From assembly GCA_002104905.1 (NCBI GenBank), contig MCFE01000894.1, forward strand, positions 1-27,914: a DNA stretch of 27,914 nt, read 5' to 3'. The DNA is from Basidiobolus meristosporus CBS 931.73. Taxonomy: Eukaryota > Basidiobolomycota > Basidiobolomycetes > Basidiobolales > Basidiobolaceae. Shown here piece by piece: positions 1 to 9,600 of the stretch. The translations under genes were made by a program, and so were the position numbers. The notes under the pieces were generated by a model. That model was given only the letters and a program-made list of their open reading frames with translations, did not search any database and had not been told where the DNA came from. Every line of letters begins with the position of its first letter. Positions within the stretch are counted from its first letter, which is position 1.

Positions 1-7
1 TAGTCTT

Positions 8-1017
8 TCAAGCTCTTAATGCTGTAGCCTTGTTTGTCAGTGGGACCTCCACTCTGTTAACTATGGAGGCTGTGGAGGCTGTGGTGGGCAAATTGCCTTT
101 TTCAGCAAACTCATCTACCTTGCTGGAGTGTAGCTCAACTGGCTGCGCTTCCAGATCTTGTGAAAACAGCTGTTTTCTTGTTGGTAATTCTTCTTGGCTA
201 TGATGGGATTCAGTCTGTTCCTGGCTTGAGGCGTTAATTAGCAAGAACTGCAGTTTTTTTTGCATGCCTCCCTGTCTCAGGCTTGGGTAGACATTTTCCC
301 TTTACCTTTTCCTTTATCACTGCCAGGTCTTTCACTGCTAGTTTGTCTGAGTGCTTCTTGTAAAGAACTACATTTTCTCCTGGATGAATTCTGCTCTGAC
401 ACATCTGTTTTGGCCTGCTTGTCCCTTGCAGGCACTCTTCTGGCAACCTGACATTTCTTTTCAGCTTGTTTTGAGCTCTCAACCGTAGTTGTGATGGGCT
501 CCTGTAAAAGCAGCTGGTTTTTATCACTGCCAGGTCCTTCACTGCTACTCTGACCAGGTGCTTATTGAGTGGTACTACACTTTTTCTTTGATAAATGTTG
601 TGCTGGTGCATCCATGTCTGCCTGCTTGTCCATAATTGGCACTCTTCCAGCTGCCTGACGTCTCTTTGACGCTTGTCTAGAGCTTTTGGCCCTGCTTGTA
701 ATGGGCTCTTGAGGAAGCCGCTGGTTTTTAGCCATGGCGCCCTTGTTCTTCTGCCTTTGATAGTTTCTGCTATTCTTAAGATACTTTCTTAGCATACCAA
801 TGCTGGCCCAAAATCCATTTGCCCATTTGAATCCAGGATAATGCTCATGGAACAAGTCAAGTGCATTCTGCTTGACCTTGAGTTCCTGATGGTCCCATGG
901 TATGCCGGCCTTAAGGTGATGGTGTGCTAGACTTCTGACAGCCTCATGTATATTAGCCCACTCTTCATTACTGCCCTCAACGGCTTCACGGATCTTCAAT
1001 GTCTTTTGATTTTTAGG
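8..1017 (-). pseudogene. Broken continuation of the divergent coiled-coil gene
   Basis: Past the TAG at 1018 the same frame runs open to a stop at 562. It contains a compact, probably folded stretch rich in Trp, Phe and His (for example NEEWANIHEAV and FKWANGFWASIGMLRKY), then a Lys/Arg/Gln-rich tail. The open frames 234-611 and 8-265 continue on the minus strand in the other two frames, with the same basic, Ser/Gln-rich character, as expected of one gene broken by frameshifts. The 999 start of the second block is a TTG, not a real initiator. Part of the tail is duplicated (see the 207-bp repeat), and the peptide AVKDLAVIK appears twice. The family is unknown. The gene may extend beyond the window's left edge. 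An intron instead of a nonsense change at 1018 is possible but I see no clear splice pair. Confidence 0.4.
311..725. repeat. Diverged ~207-bp tandem duplication
   Basis: Two adjacent units align with a constant offset of 207 bp. TTATCACTGC is at 314 and 521, CCTGCTTGTC at 414 and 621, and a GATGGGCTC-like block at 492 and 699. The units differ at many sites, so the duplication is old. It lies in the 3' half of the minus-strand coiled-coil gene. Because 207 is a multiple of three it would preserve the reading frame. The present frameshifts therefore arose separately. Confidence 0.75.
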
Positions 1018-1680
1018 CTATAGTATAAACACCACATTGTCTCCCTCCCATGCTGTGTCAGGTTTTTCTGTGGGCTTAATCTTTGGGCACTGTTGTTGTG
1101 CTTCAAAGACTGTACGGTGTTCCTCTGCTGTTACATCAGGAAATGGCTCAATTCTTGGCTGTGACATTGAGCTACTTGAGTTCCTTCTTTGCAGCAAAGA
1201 TACTGCTTTCTCTACCTGGGATATTGATTGCTCTACATGTATTATCCGCTCATCCTGTTTCTGGACTACTTCCTGATTTCTCTGGGCCATTGCATCTATC
1301 CTATCAGCCACTGCACCTAATTGCTTCATTAATGCTTTGGTATGAGCTGACAACATACTTGCTAACATGGGTGGTGATGTTATCATGGCCACTTGCTGAT
1401 CTTCAACAGAGGGTACTGCGTTTGCTACATTCTCATCTGCCTGGACAGAACAGTCAGCTTGTGACTCTGCAGAGGTTCTGAATTGCCTACTTGACTGAGA
1501 GCCTGAGGAGTCCACATTATTACCTTCAATGGGCACACTGTCCACAGGGCCTTTTTTGGATGTAGCCCCGCTTGTTGCACTGAATGTCAAAGCAAGCTGT
1601 TGTCCAACCGTTCTTCTGTTGCCGTCAGCGGTGGGGTTTGGTTGAGAACCAGACAACTTTGCTTTATTTTTTGGCGGCAT
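1018..1680 (-). CDS. Unassigned coiled-coil protein, N-terminal ORF, divergent from transposase
   Basis: A 220-codon ORF starts at ATG 1680 and ends at TAG 1018-1020. I do not recognise the family. The first ~100 residues are polar, rich in Ser, Gln, Asn and Ala, with a basic start (MPPKNKAK) and probably disordered. Residues ~108-166 look like an amphipathic helix or coiled coil (Leu, Met, Ile and Val spaced through Gln, Glu, Lys and Arg). A Pro/Glu-rich segment with PFPDVTAEEHRTVFEAQQQ follows. The same frame stays open beyond the TAG for about 145 codons, so the stop probably breaks a longer gene. It points away from the tnp2-type transposase at 1903 across a 222-bp gap, so the pair could share a promoter and belong to one transposon. 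That is inference from arrangement; no catalytic motif is visible. A host gene fragment is the alternative. Confidence 0.5.
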   Translation of the reverse strand: MPPKNKAKLSGSQPNPTADGNRRTVGQQLALTFSATSGATSKKGPVDSVPIEGNNVDSSGSQSSRQFRTSAESQADCSVQADENVANAVPSVEDQQVAMITSPPMLASMLSAHTKALMKQLGAVADRIDAMAQRNQEVVQKQDERIIHVEQSISQVEKAVSLLQRRNSSSSMSQPRIEPFPDVTAEEHRTVFEAQQQCPKIKPTEKPDTAWEGDNVVFIL

Positions 1681-1902
1681 ATATATGGAAGTGAGTCAAA
1701 CCAAAGGGGAAATAGTGTTACATATACGTGTGTATGTGGTGCCACAACTTTATTTATAATGCTTACTATGGCAGGTCATCATTGAATCTTACATTCATGT
1801 AGGTGCGATGTCTCAAATACAGGACTGTCTTAAGTTCACATGAGTATTGACCAAAAAGTGATATAGTAGCGTTACATTGTTGAAGGTCAAACTGTTTGCC
1901 CC
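1681..1902. promoter_or_regulatory. Intergenic gap between divergent ORFs, candidate bidirectional promoter
   Basis: This 222-bp gap separates two start codons facing away from each other (ATG 1680 minus, ATG 1903 plus). It is AT-rich with TATA-like words (a TTTATTTATAAT stretch near 1750). The regulatory role is inferred only from this geometry; no specific operator is recognisable. Confidence 0.25.
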
Positions 1903-2166
1903 ATGGACAAGACTACTTTGACTCAACACCGCAAGAGAAGAGAAAAAAGACCAAGTGGCTATTGTGGCAAGCCTCTCAGCCATGAAGCACGCAGACAGCA
2001 TAGGAAGTATTACAAGGATCACCGCCAGTATTTTGCCACCCAAGTCATATTTGACCATTCATTGGTCACTACTGTACCAACATTATCTTGCCGGCCAGTT
2101 GATACTTCTATATCAGCCCTGGCCGTCTTTGTCACCTTGCGCAAACTGAGTCAGGTGAGTTTGTGA
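1903..2166 (+). pseudogene. tnp2-type transposase, N-terminal segment
   Basis: From ATG 1903 the frame encodes a basic segment with YCGKPLSHEARRQHRKYYK. Similar Cys-Gly-Lys then Arg-His-Arg segments occur at the N-terminus of fungal tnp2/Plavaka-like transposases and probably bind DNA. The frame runs to 2166, but its later residues are unlike a transposase. The matching acidic linker (TPSDSSDKEG) sits in another frame that is open from 2103 after a TGA at 2100-2102. A frameshift or a small intron must therefore lie at about 2045-2110. I see no convincing GTRAGT/AG pair to choose the intron, so I call the gene broken. Confidence 0.5.
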
Positions 2167-4136
2167 CGCCTTTAGGCTCACCTCAGCCTTCTGAATATGG
2201 CACGCCGAGTGATAGCTCTGACAAAGAAGGTTCACTGATGGATTTTGAGCCTATTGCCCCTAACAACAGTACCACGTATGAGCCCGGTCAAGTCCCTATA
2301 TGCAATGAGACAACACCTGTTGAGACAAATGCCAAGGATACTTTATGGAGCCAAGTGAGCCCAGTAATCCATCTACTGGTGAATGATGTGATGTTGTGGC
2401 TAGAGAAGTGGCGCGTTTCCACTAATATCTGTAATGGGGGCTTTGAGGATTTATTACTACTTCTTGCCAAAATCATACCGGGATGCAACTTACCATGTAC
2501 ATGGTACAAGTGGACAACCGTCATGCAGCTGGCAACATATGATCCAGAGACTGTCCTGATTCCAGCATGTGTTAACAGTTGCATGGCATTCACATCCAAA
2601 AATGCTACCATTGCAACATGTCCAAATTGTCAGCAATCCACCACCATTGAGGGAAAACATTGTTCACACTTTGGATATATTCCGGTCATACCCCGTCTGA
2701 GGAAGCTGATGCAGTCCAACAAATATTACAAAGCTATACAGTACCGCACTCAGTATCAATCAAGCGCAAACATATCCAATAAATTCAATAGCAAACATTA
2801 CAAACAGCCAAGATGCAAGGGCTACTTTGAAGATATGTATGACCGTGCCTTTGCTTTAGCACTTGATGGATTCTCATTAAACATGTACTCTACCAGCAAA
2901 TCCTGCAGGCCACTGATTCTCATCAATTTGGATCTGCCGCCCATCTTACAGTATCAGAGCAATAATCTGATGGTAGTCTCACTGGTATCTGGGCCTAAAT
3001 CACCGTCCAACCTGGATAGCTACCTGTATCCATTGCTGAATGAATTTTGTATGCTTTCCAGCGGGATAATGGTGAATGGCCGTCATGTAAAAGTGCATAT
3101 TATTATCTGCATTAGAGATACCCCAGCCATCAGCAAGATAACAGGTTTTTCTGTGCACAATGGACGGTATTGTTGTCAAATGTGTGAGATCCAGGGGATT
3201 TACTCCATAACTCACACACATTATTATTACCCAAACACCAGCACTAAGAACATCATCTTTCCACAGAAAGAATGTACAGAAGTAAGCATGCAATTGCAGC
3301 AAAGTTGGCAAGCTATAAGCCATCAGCCAGAATATGGAATCAATCAGAAACCAGAGATACCTAAGATAGAGGGCATCTGTTGGAGCAAAAGAATTCCACT
3401 GGGAGCAATGCATTTGCTTTAAAACAAAATCCCTATACTGATGACCAAGTTGTACATGGGGCATTTCAAGCTAGATGAGCCCTTTGAGATACCGGAGAAA
3501 TTTGAAAAAATTGGCAAGATATTACAGGGTATCCGCTACCCTAAGTACTTCTCACAGGCTCCAATCAATATTCATACACACATGCAACAATACAAATGCA
3601 AAGACTGGATGAACTGGATGTGTATTTATTCAAGTGGTGTTCTGAAGCCATTCCTACCAAGAGTACATTGGAAGCATTGGGAGTCATATGTGGACATTGT
3701 AGGAATACTTATCCAGAAGCGGATCACCAATGTCAACTTGACGCATCTGCAGCTGTTGTGTGAGGAGTTTGTGATGGGATATGAGCGGCTATACTACAAA
3801 CATAAAGCTGAACGTGTAGATCTCTGCCACTACTGTATCCATTCTCTACTCCATCTTGCACAGTGTGTGGAGAATATTGGGCCTTGCTTCACCTTTTGGG
3901 AGTTTCCTATAGAGTGGATGTGTGGGGAGATAGGATGACTAGTCAAGTTGCAGGTACTACCATATCCCAATCTCATCAAGAATATTACCTTCAAGTCCGT
4001 CATGGATGTGATGAGTTGGCACATGGAGGACAGCCAGAAAGAGTTGGAAAATACTGAGGACAAATGTGAACATGGAGACACCTATGCCTATGGCATTAAG
4101 AAGCTAAGCAGCCCCAATGCGTGGCTAATCAGTTAA
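2103..4136 (+). pseudogene. tnp2-type (CACTA/Plavaka-like) transposase, catalytic core
   Basis: This encodes the core of a DDE-type DNA transposase of the tnp2/Transposase_21 group. In the open block 2163-3422 (419 codons, numbered from 2163) I see a Cys4 cluster (C136, C140, C153, C156) and the first catalytic-type Asp in ALALDGF (D235). They are followed by INLDLPPILQY, a second Asp in IRDTPA (D319) and the H-x5-C-x2-C knuckle (H332, C338, C341). TAA at 3420-3422 breaks the frame. A neighbouring frame reads NPYTDDQVVHGAF across the gap, so frameshifts flank the stop. The original frame returns with DEPFEIPEKF and RYPKYFSQAP up to TGA 3936-3938, and continues to TAA 4134-4136. The family and motif roles are known; loss of function is inferred from the disruptions. 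Confidence 0.82.
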
Positions 4137-4593
4137 GTAATGCAAAGTTGGGTTGGGTGCAACAAGCAACTAATTTTTATCAGGAAAACTCCACCAAGCT
4201 ATGCCAGATTTCTTGTGGTCACAAGCCAACTTCTACACCATTCAATACGGAATTCACACAAACAAAAGCCAGAGTGCACCTATAAGGGGGACTAAAATCC
4301 AGCAGGGAGAAGGAATATATTGGCTAAATACCAACAAGTTCTTTGCCAATATTCAGGAGGTATTCATGGAGGAAGTGGCAACAACCAAGCATATGTTTGC
4401 AAGATGTATATGCTACCAGCAGTACAAGGTATATGGCAACTTTGCAAGTATCACACTAAAAAGCCACAAAGTTGAGGTGATAGAAGTATGTCAATTGCAG
4501 CAGGTGTGCGCGTTTGTAGAGGTTAGTAAGCAGGAGGCCATAGTTTTTTTTGATTCAAACTATATGTGGAATACCCAAGGTAGTAGTGGGTAA
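4137..4593 (+). pseudogene. tnp2-type transposase, C-terminal segment
   Basis: After the TAA at 4134 the protein resumes in a different frame, open from about 4201 to 4593. It reads GEGIYWLNTNKFFANIQEVF, matching in style the C-terminal domain of this transposase group, followed by a beta-rich stretch and a stop. The codon at 4201 is an ATG but is not expected to be a real start, since the segment only makes sense as the tail of the upstream gene. No catalytic residues are assigned here. Confidence 0.6.
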
Positions 4594-5109
4594 GCAAATA
4601 AAGAAAGGTGATTCTACAGTTGAATATATGAATTGCACGAGGGGAGGTAGAAAAGGGAAATACCATTTGGTAAATTGGTATGGTAGCATTATACATAACC
4701 AGCGGCAGGCCAACATACTGCCGTAAAAAAAGCCATCAGAGTCTTGCTGTGAGGCCGTCAAAATACCGTCAGGTTTCTTGCCATATAAGGCAATTGGAAG
4801 TCCTGGCCAATTGGATCCACTTAAAATAGTAATAGAGCGCTGAAAGACCGCAAAAATAACATGCAAATATTGTCACAGCACCAATCAAAAATTGTCAAGT
4901 TTTATCCCTTTATTTGGCTGAAAAATTCGCAAAACACCGTCATGATCTTGTTATAAGATTGTCAGGAGGGTCACTAATTCCAAGCAGCTGTTAGTATGAC
5001 GGTCTCTGAACGGGATCTTGACAGATGATCCGGATTGGATCCGCCCGCGGGACCAAATTATTTTTCATAGGGAACATTCCCAATAAATCTGGCAATATAA
5101 ACAGGCTGG
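4594..5109. other. Non-coding 3' tail of transposase copy 1
   Basis: No ORF of note lies here. From about 4732 to 5080 it aligns in order with 5978-6283, the sequence behind the second transposase copy. Shared blocks include a TTTCTTGCCAT word (4771 and 5998 areas), a TTATAAGAT...GGTCA block, and the GACC...ACCAAATT end. Short words such as CTGTCA and TTCTTGCC recur, as in the subterminal repeats of CACTA-like elements. It therefore looks like the 3' terminal region of the DNA element. I could not define a terminal inverted repeat. Confidence 0.5.
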
Positions 5110-5640
5110 CACTATGTGGCACTATACAATAGAACATGTCTATATTCCTTAACCTGAATCTGCCACCTATCTTACAGTATCCAAGCAGAAATCTGAAGGT
5201 AGTCTCACTGATATCTTGCCGTAAAACACTGTCCAACCTGGATAGCTACCTGCATCCATTGCTGGATGAGCTTTGTATGCTCTCCAGCAGGATAACCATG
5301 AATGACTGTGATGTCAAAGTGCCTACTACAATCTGCATTGGAAATGCCCCGGCCATCATTAAGATAGCAGGCTTCTCTGGGCACAATGGACAGCATTGCT
5401 GTCAAGTATGTGAGATCCAGGGGACTTACTTCATAACTCACACACATTATTATTACCTAAACACTAAAAATCAAAGCATTGTGAGTTATAGGTAGACATT
5501 GAATGAATATTTATCCAGAAGCAGATCACTAATCCAACTTAACACCTCTACAGCTTTTGTACAAGGAGTTTGTGATGGGATTTAGGCAGCTACACTACAA
5601 AAATAAAGCTGAATATATAGATCTCCGTCACTACTAGGAA
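5110..5640 (+). pseudogene. Second, internally deleted tnp2-type transposase copy
   Basis: The frame 5136-5495 matches the core of copy 1 from LPPILQY through the H-x5-C-x2-C knuckle (CCQVCEIQG) to HTHYYY, equal to about 2926-3240 of copy 1. The following bases, 5500-5640, jump to sequence homologous to about 3700-3835 of copy 1 (the ILIQKR to YKHKAE region). About 460 bp are missing between the two blocks. The Asp of the DTPA motif is Asn here (GNAPA), so a probable catalytic residue is lost. The 5' part, including the first Asp, is absent. It is a remnant and cannot make an active transposase. Confidence 0.75.
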
Positions 5641-6287
5641 TGGTGTGCTTAGCAGTAAGCAGAAGCTCTACAATGCAATATTTAATCATTTCATGGTGAG
5701 GGTAAAGCATACATTTGAACATCTGAAGAGATTTGGCATATTGGTTGGTAAATGCAGAGGAAAGTAATAAGTCGGAGAAAACAGCAGAATGGGAAAAGAG
5801 TTAAGATACTTATTAATGCACATTATATTGATACATGAAGATATCCACTGAGAGAAATGAGTGTGGAGCATTATGCAGAGTAAACAAGGCAAGGAAAGCA
5901 CTATTCTGAGCAACATAAGTACAATTAAAAAAGTTACCATCATTCTCCTGTAATAATGCTAGCAGAGGTTTGCAATGATGCTATCAGAATGCTGTCAAGT
6001 TTCTTGCCATGTAAACTTGATGGGTCTGCTGAAATAGATGTAGAATACATTAAACCTGTAAAAATATAACACATTTCTTGCCAAAACACTGTTTGAATAC
6101 TGTCAAGCTTTTAGTCTTATCGGTCTCAAAACCAGCACACAATGTCACAATCCTATCATAAGATCCTGTTGAGGGTCAAGAACTCTAATCAACCAGCATT
6201 ACAATAGTATTATTGCAGAATCTTGATGGCCAATCTTGATAGAATTGACCCATAAAACCAAATTTTCTTTCAAAGGGTAGGTTGAGT
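5641..6287. other. Non-coding 3' tail of transposase copy 2
   Basis: There is no credible gene. The last ~300 bases (5978-6283) align with the tail behind copy 1 (4732-5080), so this is the 3' end region of the second DNA-element copy. The gypsy element inserted at 6288 abuts or interrupts this end. The part from 5641 to 5977 shows nothing I can assign. Confidence 0.45.
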
Positions 6288-6655
6288 TGTTACAAGTCTT
6301 GGTATAAGAGTTGTAGAGGAATAGGGAGTTTAGCTAGTATTGTATTCACTAAAACTTGAACTGATTTTTATTGAGGTTCCAGCAGCTCCTTATATACATT
6401 TTGCCAGATCAATTGCTGACTAATTGTATTTCCTAATGTAGGTTGTGGCTGATGACTCATTTGATTGCATCATCATCACCCAATAAGATCCTACTTAATA
6501 TATCTATTTCTGTCTGATAAGGATCTGCTGATTCATTTGCTGACTAATGCTACTGCTTTCATAGATAATACTGATGTACTGATAACCTAAACATATACTA
6601 ACTGATTTGACTAAAAACTGATCTAACTTAAACATTCAAGCGGCAGATCATAACA
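6288..6655 (-). repeat. 3' LTR of gypsy copy 1
   Basis: A 368-bp direct repeat identical by eye to 10858-11225, with perfect 5-bp terminal inverted repeats TGTTA/TAACA. On the sense (minus) strand an AATAAA word lies at 6367-6372 as a candidate polyadenylation signal. Confidence 0.95.
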
Positions 6656-6667
6656 TTCTCCCCTACT
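6656..6667 (-). other. Polypurine tract of gypsy copy 1
   Basis: The sense-strand reading AGTAGGGGAGAA lies immediately upstream of the 3' LTR. This is the standard position for second-strand DNA priming. It overlaps the Gag-Pol stop codon (TAG, 6666-6668) by two bases, so coding and priming sequences abut. Confidence 0.85.
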
Positions 6668-9600
6668 AAAGTTGAGAGGGTTCTCCTGAATCTCTTTTCT
6701 TGTGATACCAATATCTTGATGGTTCAGTATTATCAGCAAGTCTTGCAAGCTTGAGTCTGTCCCTATGCACTAAGTCTTCCCGGATATTGCCTTGTTTGTC
6801 CACCAGTTGGTAAGTTGCAAATGGACATTCTCTGATGATCTTGAATGGTCCTGTCCATTGTGGCTCAAACTTCTTCCGAGTGTTGTTTCTTAGCAATACA
6901 AAGTTCCCAACTGTCAATGCTTCTGGTGCTATAGTCTTATCAAATCTCTGCTTCATCTTTTCTGCACTTTGAGATACTTTGGTCTGTGCCTCTTGACGTC
7001 TTTGTTCCAGTTGCTGGTGTCTACTTGGCTGACTGAGTTCATCTTCTAAGGTGTCTGTAAGCTTTGGTTGTGTGAGATCTCCTGGAATCCTTGGTTTACA
7101 TCCATAAACTAAGTAAAATGGTGATTGCTGGGTGGTGTTGTGTACTCTGACTCTGCATGCAAAGAGTGCTTGGTCTATATACTCATCCCATCTACTGACA
7201 ACTCCATTTGCATACTTGGTCAGCATTTTTCCAAATAATCCATTAAACCGCTCAGTGACTCCATTAGTTCTGGGGTGATATGCCGAGGTTTTCAAGTGTC
7301 TGATCTGCTGCATTTCCAGGTAAGCCTCTAATGTCTTTGCCATAAAGTTTGCACCTCTATCGGATAAGATCTCCACAGGGCATCCAAACTTCATCAGGAT
7401 CTCATGGTAAATGAAACTTGCAACTTCTTGTTCACTGGCTATTGGTACAGCTTTAGCAACTGGCCATTTAGTGGCATGGTCAATTGCTACTAGGATCCAA
7501 CGGTTGCATTTCCTGGTAGTTGGCAGTCTTCCAATAAAGTCAATTCCCCATCTCTCAAATGGTCTTACAGGCTCCAAAGGGAAGAGTTCGGCAATTCTTT
7601 GTGGCTGGCCTTGATTGATTTGGCAGTTTGGGCATGTTTTTACTAGCTTCTCAATGTCTTGTTTCATTCTGGGCCACCATGCTCTGGCTTTTACAAGGCT
7701 ATAGGTTCCTTCAATCCCAAGATGTCCATATCCATTGTGTAGCTTATGTATTAAATCCAGGCGAGCAACATAAGGACAATAGGCAATAGGGCTTCCATCA
7801 ACAATTCGGTAGAGTGTTTCATTCTGTACAACAAATTTGCTGGCCTCATCACGGATTATCTTCTTGATATCTTCATCCACCTCATTAGGAATGGCTTGGT
7901 CCTCCAAGTACTTTGGTAATAGGCTAGGCCAATCTGATTCATGCACCAAGTTGAGTTGTGCAACTTGATCTAATCTTGATAAGGCATCAGCAACCGTGTT
8001 GTTTTTTCCAGGACAGTAGACAATCTTCAGGTCAAATTGCTGAATGTATTCACTCCATCTTGTCATTCTTCTAGAGAGTACCTTCAGAGTAAATATATAC
8101 TTGAGGGAGGCATGATCAGTCTTCACAGTGCATTTGACTCCTTCAATATAGCATCTCCATGTCTTCAAACAGTGTATTATAGCAAGCATCTCCTTCTCAT
8201 GAACTGGATAGTTTTGTTCTGCTGAGTTCAGTTTCTTGGATTCAAAGGCAACAGGGTAGTCCTTTCCCTCGTGTTCTTGGCTCAGCACTCCACCAATTGC
8301 ATAATCTGAAGCATCTGTGCACAGAGTGAACTCTTTTCTGAAGTCTGGTATTCTTAAGCTTGGCAGCTTAGCAAGTTCATTCTTTAGTGTCTGGAAGGCA
8401 GTCTCACAAGCTATGTCCCACTTGTAGGTATTGTCTTTCTTGAGGATATCAGTTAAAGGGGCTGCAATACTTGCAAATGACTTGACAAATCTCCGATAAT
8501 AGGAAACCATTCCAAGGAAGGATCTGAGTTCTGATATGCTATGGGGCTGCTTCAAATTCTTGATTACTTCCACCTTCTTGGGGTCTAAGGTTACTCCTGT
8601 GCTAGTCACTATGTGTCCCAGATATTCTACGTGTTCCTTGAAGAATTCACACTTGGCTAGCTTGCCGTATAGCTTGTTCTCTCTTAGTTTCTTCAAGACC
8701 TTTTCAATGTGCACCATGTGATCCTTTTCTGTCATGCTGTATATCAATATGTCATCCAGGTAGATTATCACAAACTTGTCTAAGTACTCCTGAAAGACAG
8801 TCTGCATCAGCGTCATGAATGTTGCAGGGGCATTAGTGAGGCCAAAACTCATGACTAAGTACTCGTAATGTCCATATCTGGTCCTGAATGCTGTCTTAGG
8901 GATATCTTCTGGTTTCACCCTAATCTGGTTGTATCCTGACATGAGGTCGATCTTGCTGAAAATAGTGGCTCCATTAAGTTGGTCCAAAAGCTCATCAATC
9001 CGAGGTATGGGGTACTTATTCTTGACGGTAACTGAGTTCAGGGCTCTGTAGTCAATGCACATCCTAAGTGTTCCATCCTTCTTTTTCACAAAAAGCACTG
9101 GTGCTCCCCAAGGTGACTTGCTGGGCCTGATGTATCCTTGCTCCAATAGCTGATCAATTTGTTTCTTCATTTCCTCCAATTCCAATGGACTCATTCTGTA
9201 AGGTGTCTTGCTCACTGGAGGGCTATCTCCTGTGTCAATGGCATGATCCACGTCTCTGACTGGTGGTAGGCTTACAAGCTCATCTGGAAACACGTCTGAA
9301 TATTTCTTCAAGAGAGTCTGGACCTGCTGGGGTGCTAGGATAGAGGAATCCTCCTGTAATACCGCCATGAGGAACATCTGGGTACCTTTTCTAAGTGCTC
9401 TACAGAACTGGGTCTTGCTAAGTTCACTTGTCTCACACACACTGGAATTGACCAAGTTGAAATCCAGCCTGGCAGGTAATAGCTCATAGGTCTTGTTGTC
9501 TTTTTGGATCTGAGTAGCATGGGTTCTCCAGTTGATTGATGGATTACGACAAAATAGCCAGGTTTTCCCAAGTACAAGGTCAAACTTGCAGTTCCCAAAT

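Noticed and set aside
1037-1481. Plus-strand ORFs opposite the coiled-coil gene
   Set aside because: They are antisense to the better-supported minus-strand frame, with hydrophobic strings typical of reverse-strand translation.
562-1680. Idea that the divergent gene is a TET/JBP-type dioxygenase, as carried by some fungal DNA transposons
   Set aside because: No HxD motif or double-stranded beta-helix-like sequence is visible; the protein is a low-complexity coiled coil with a basic tail.
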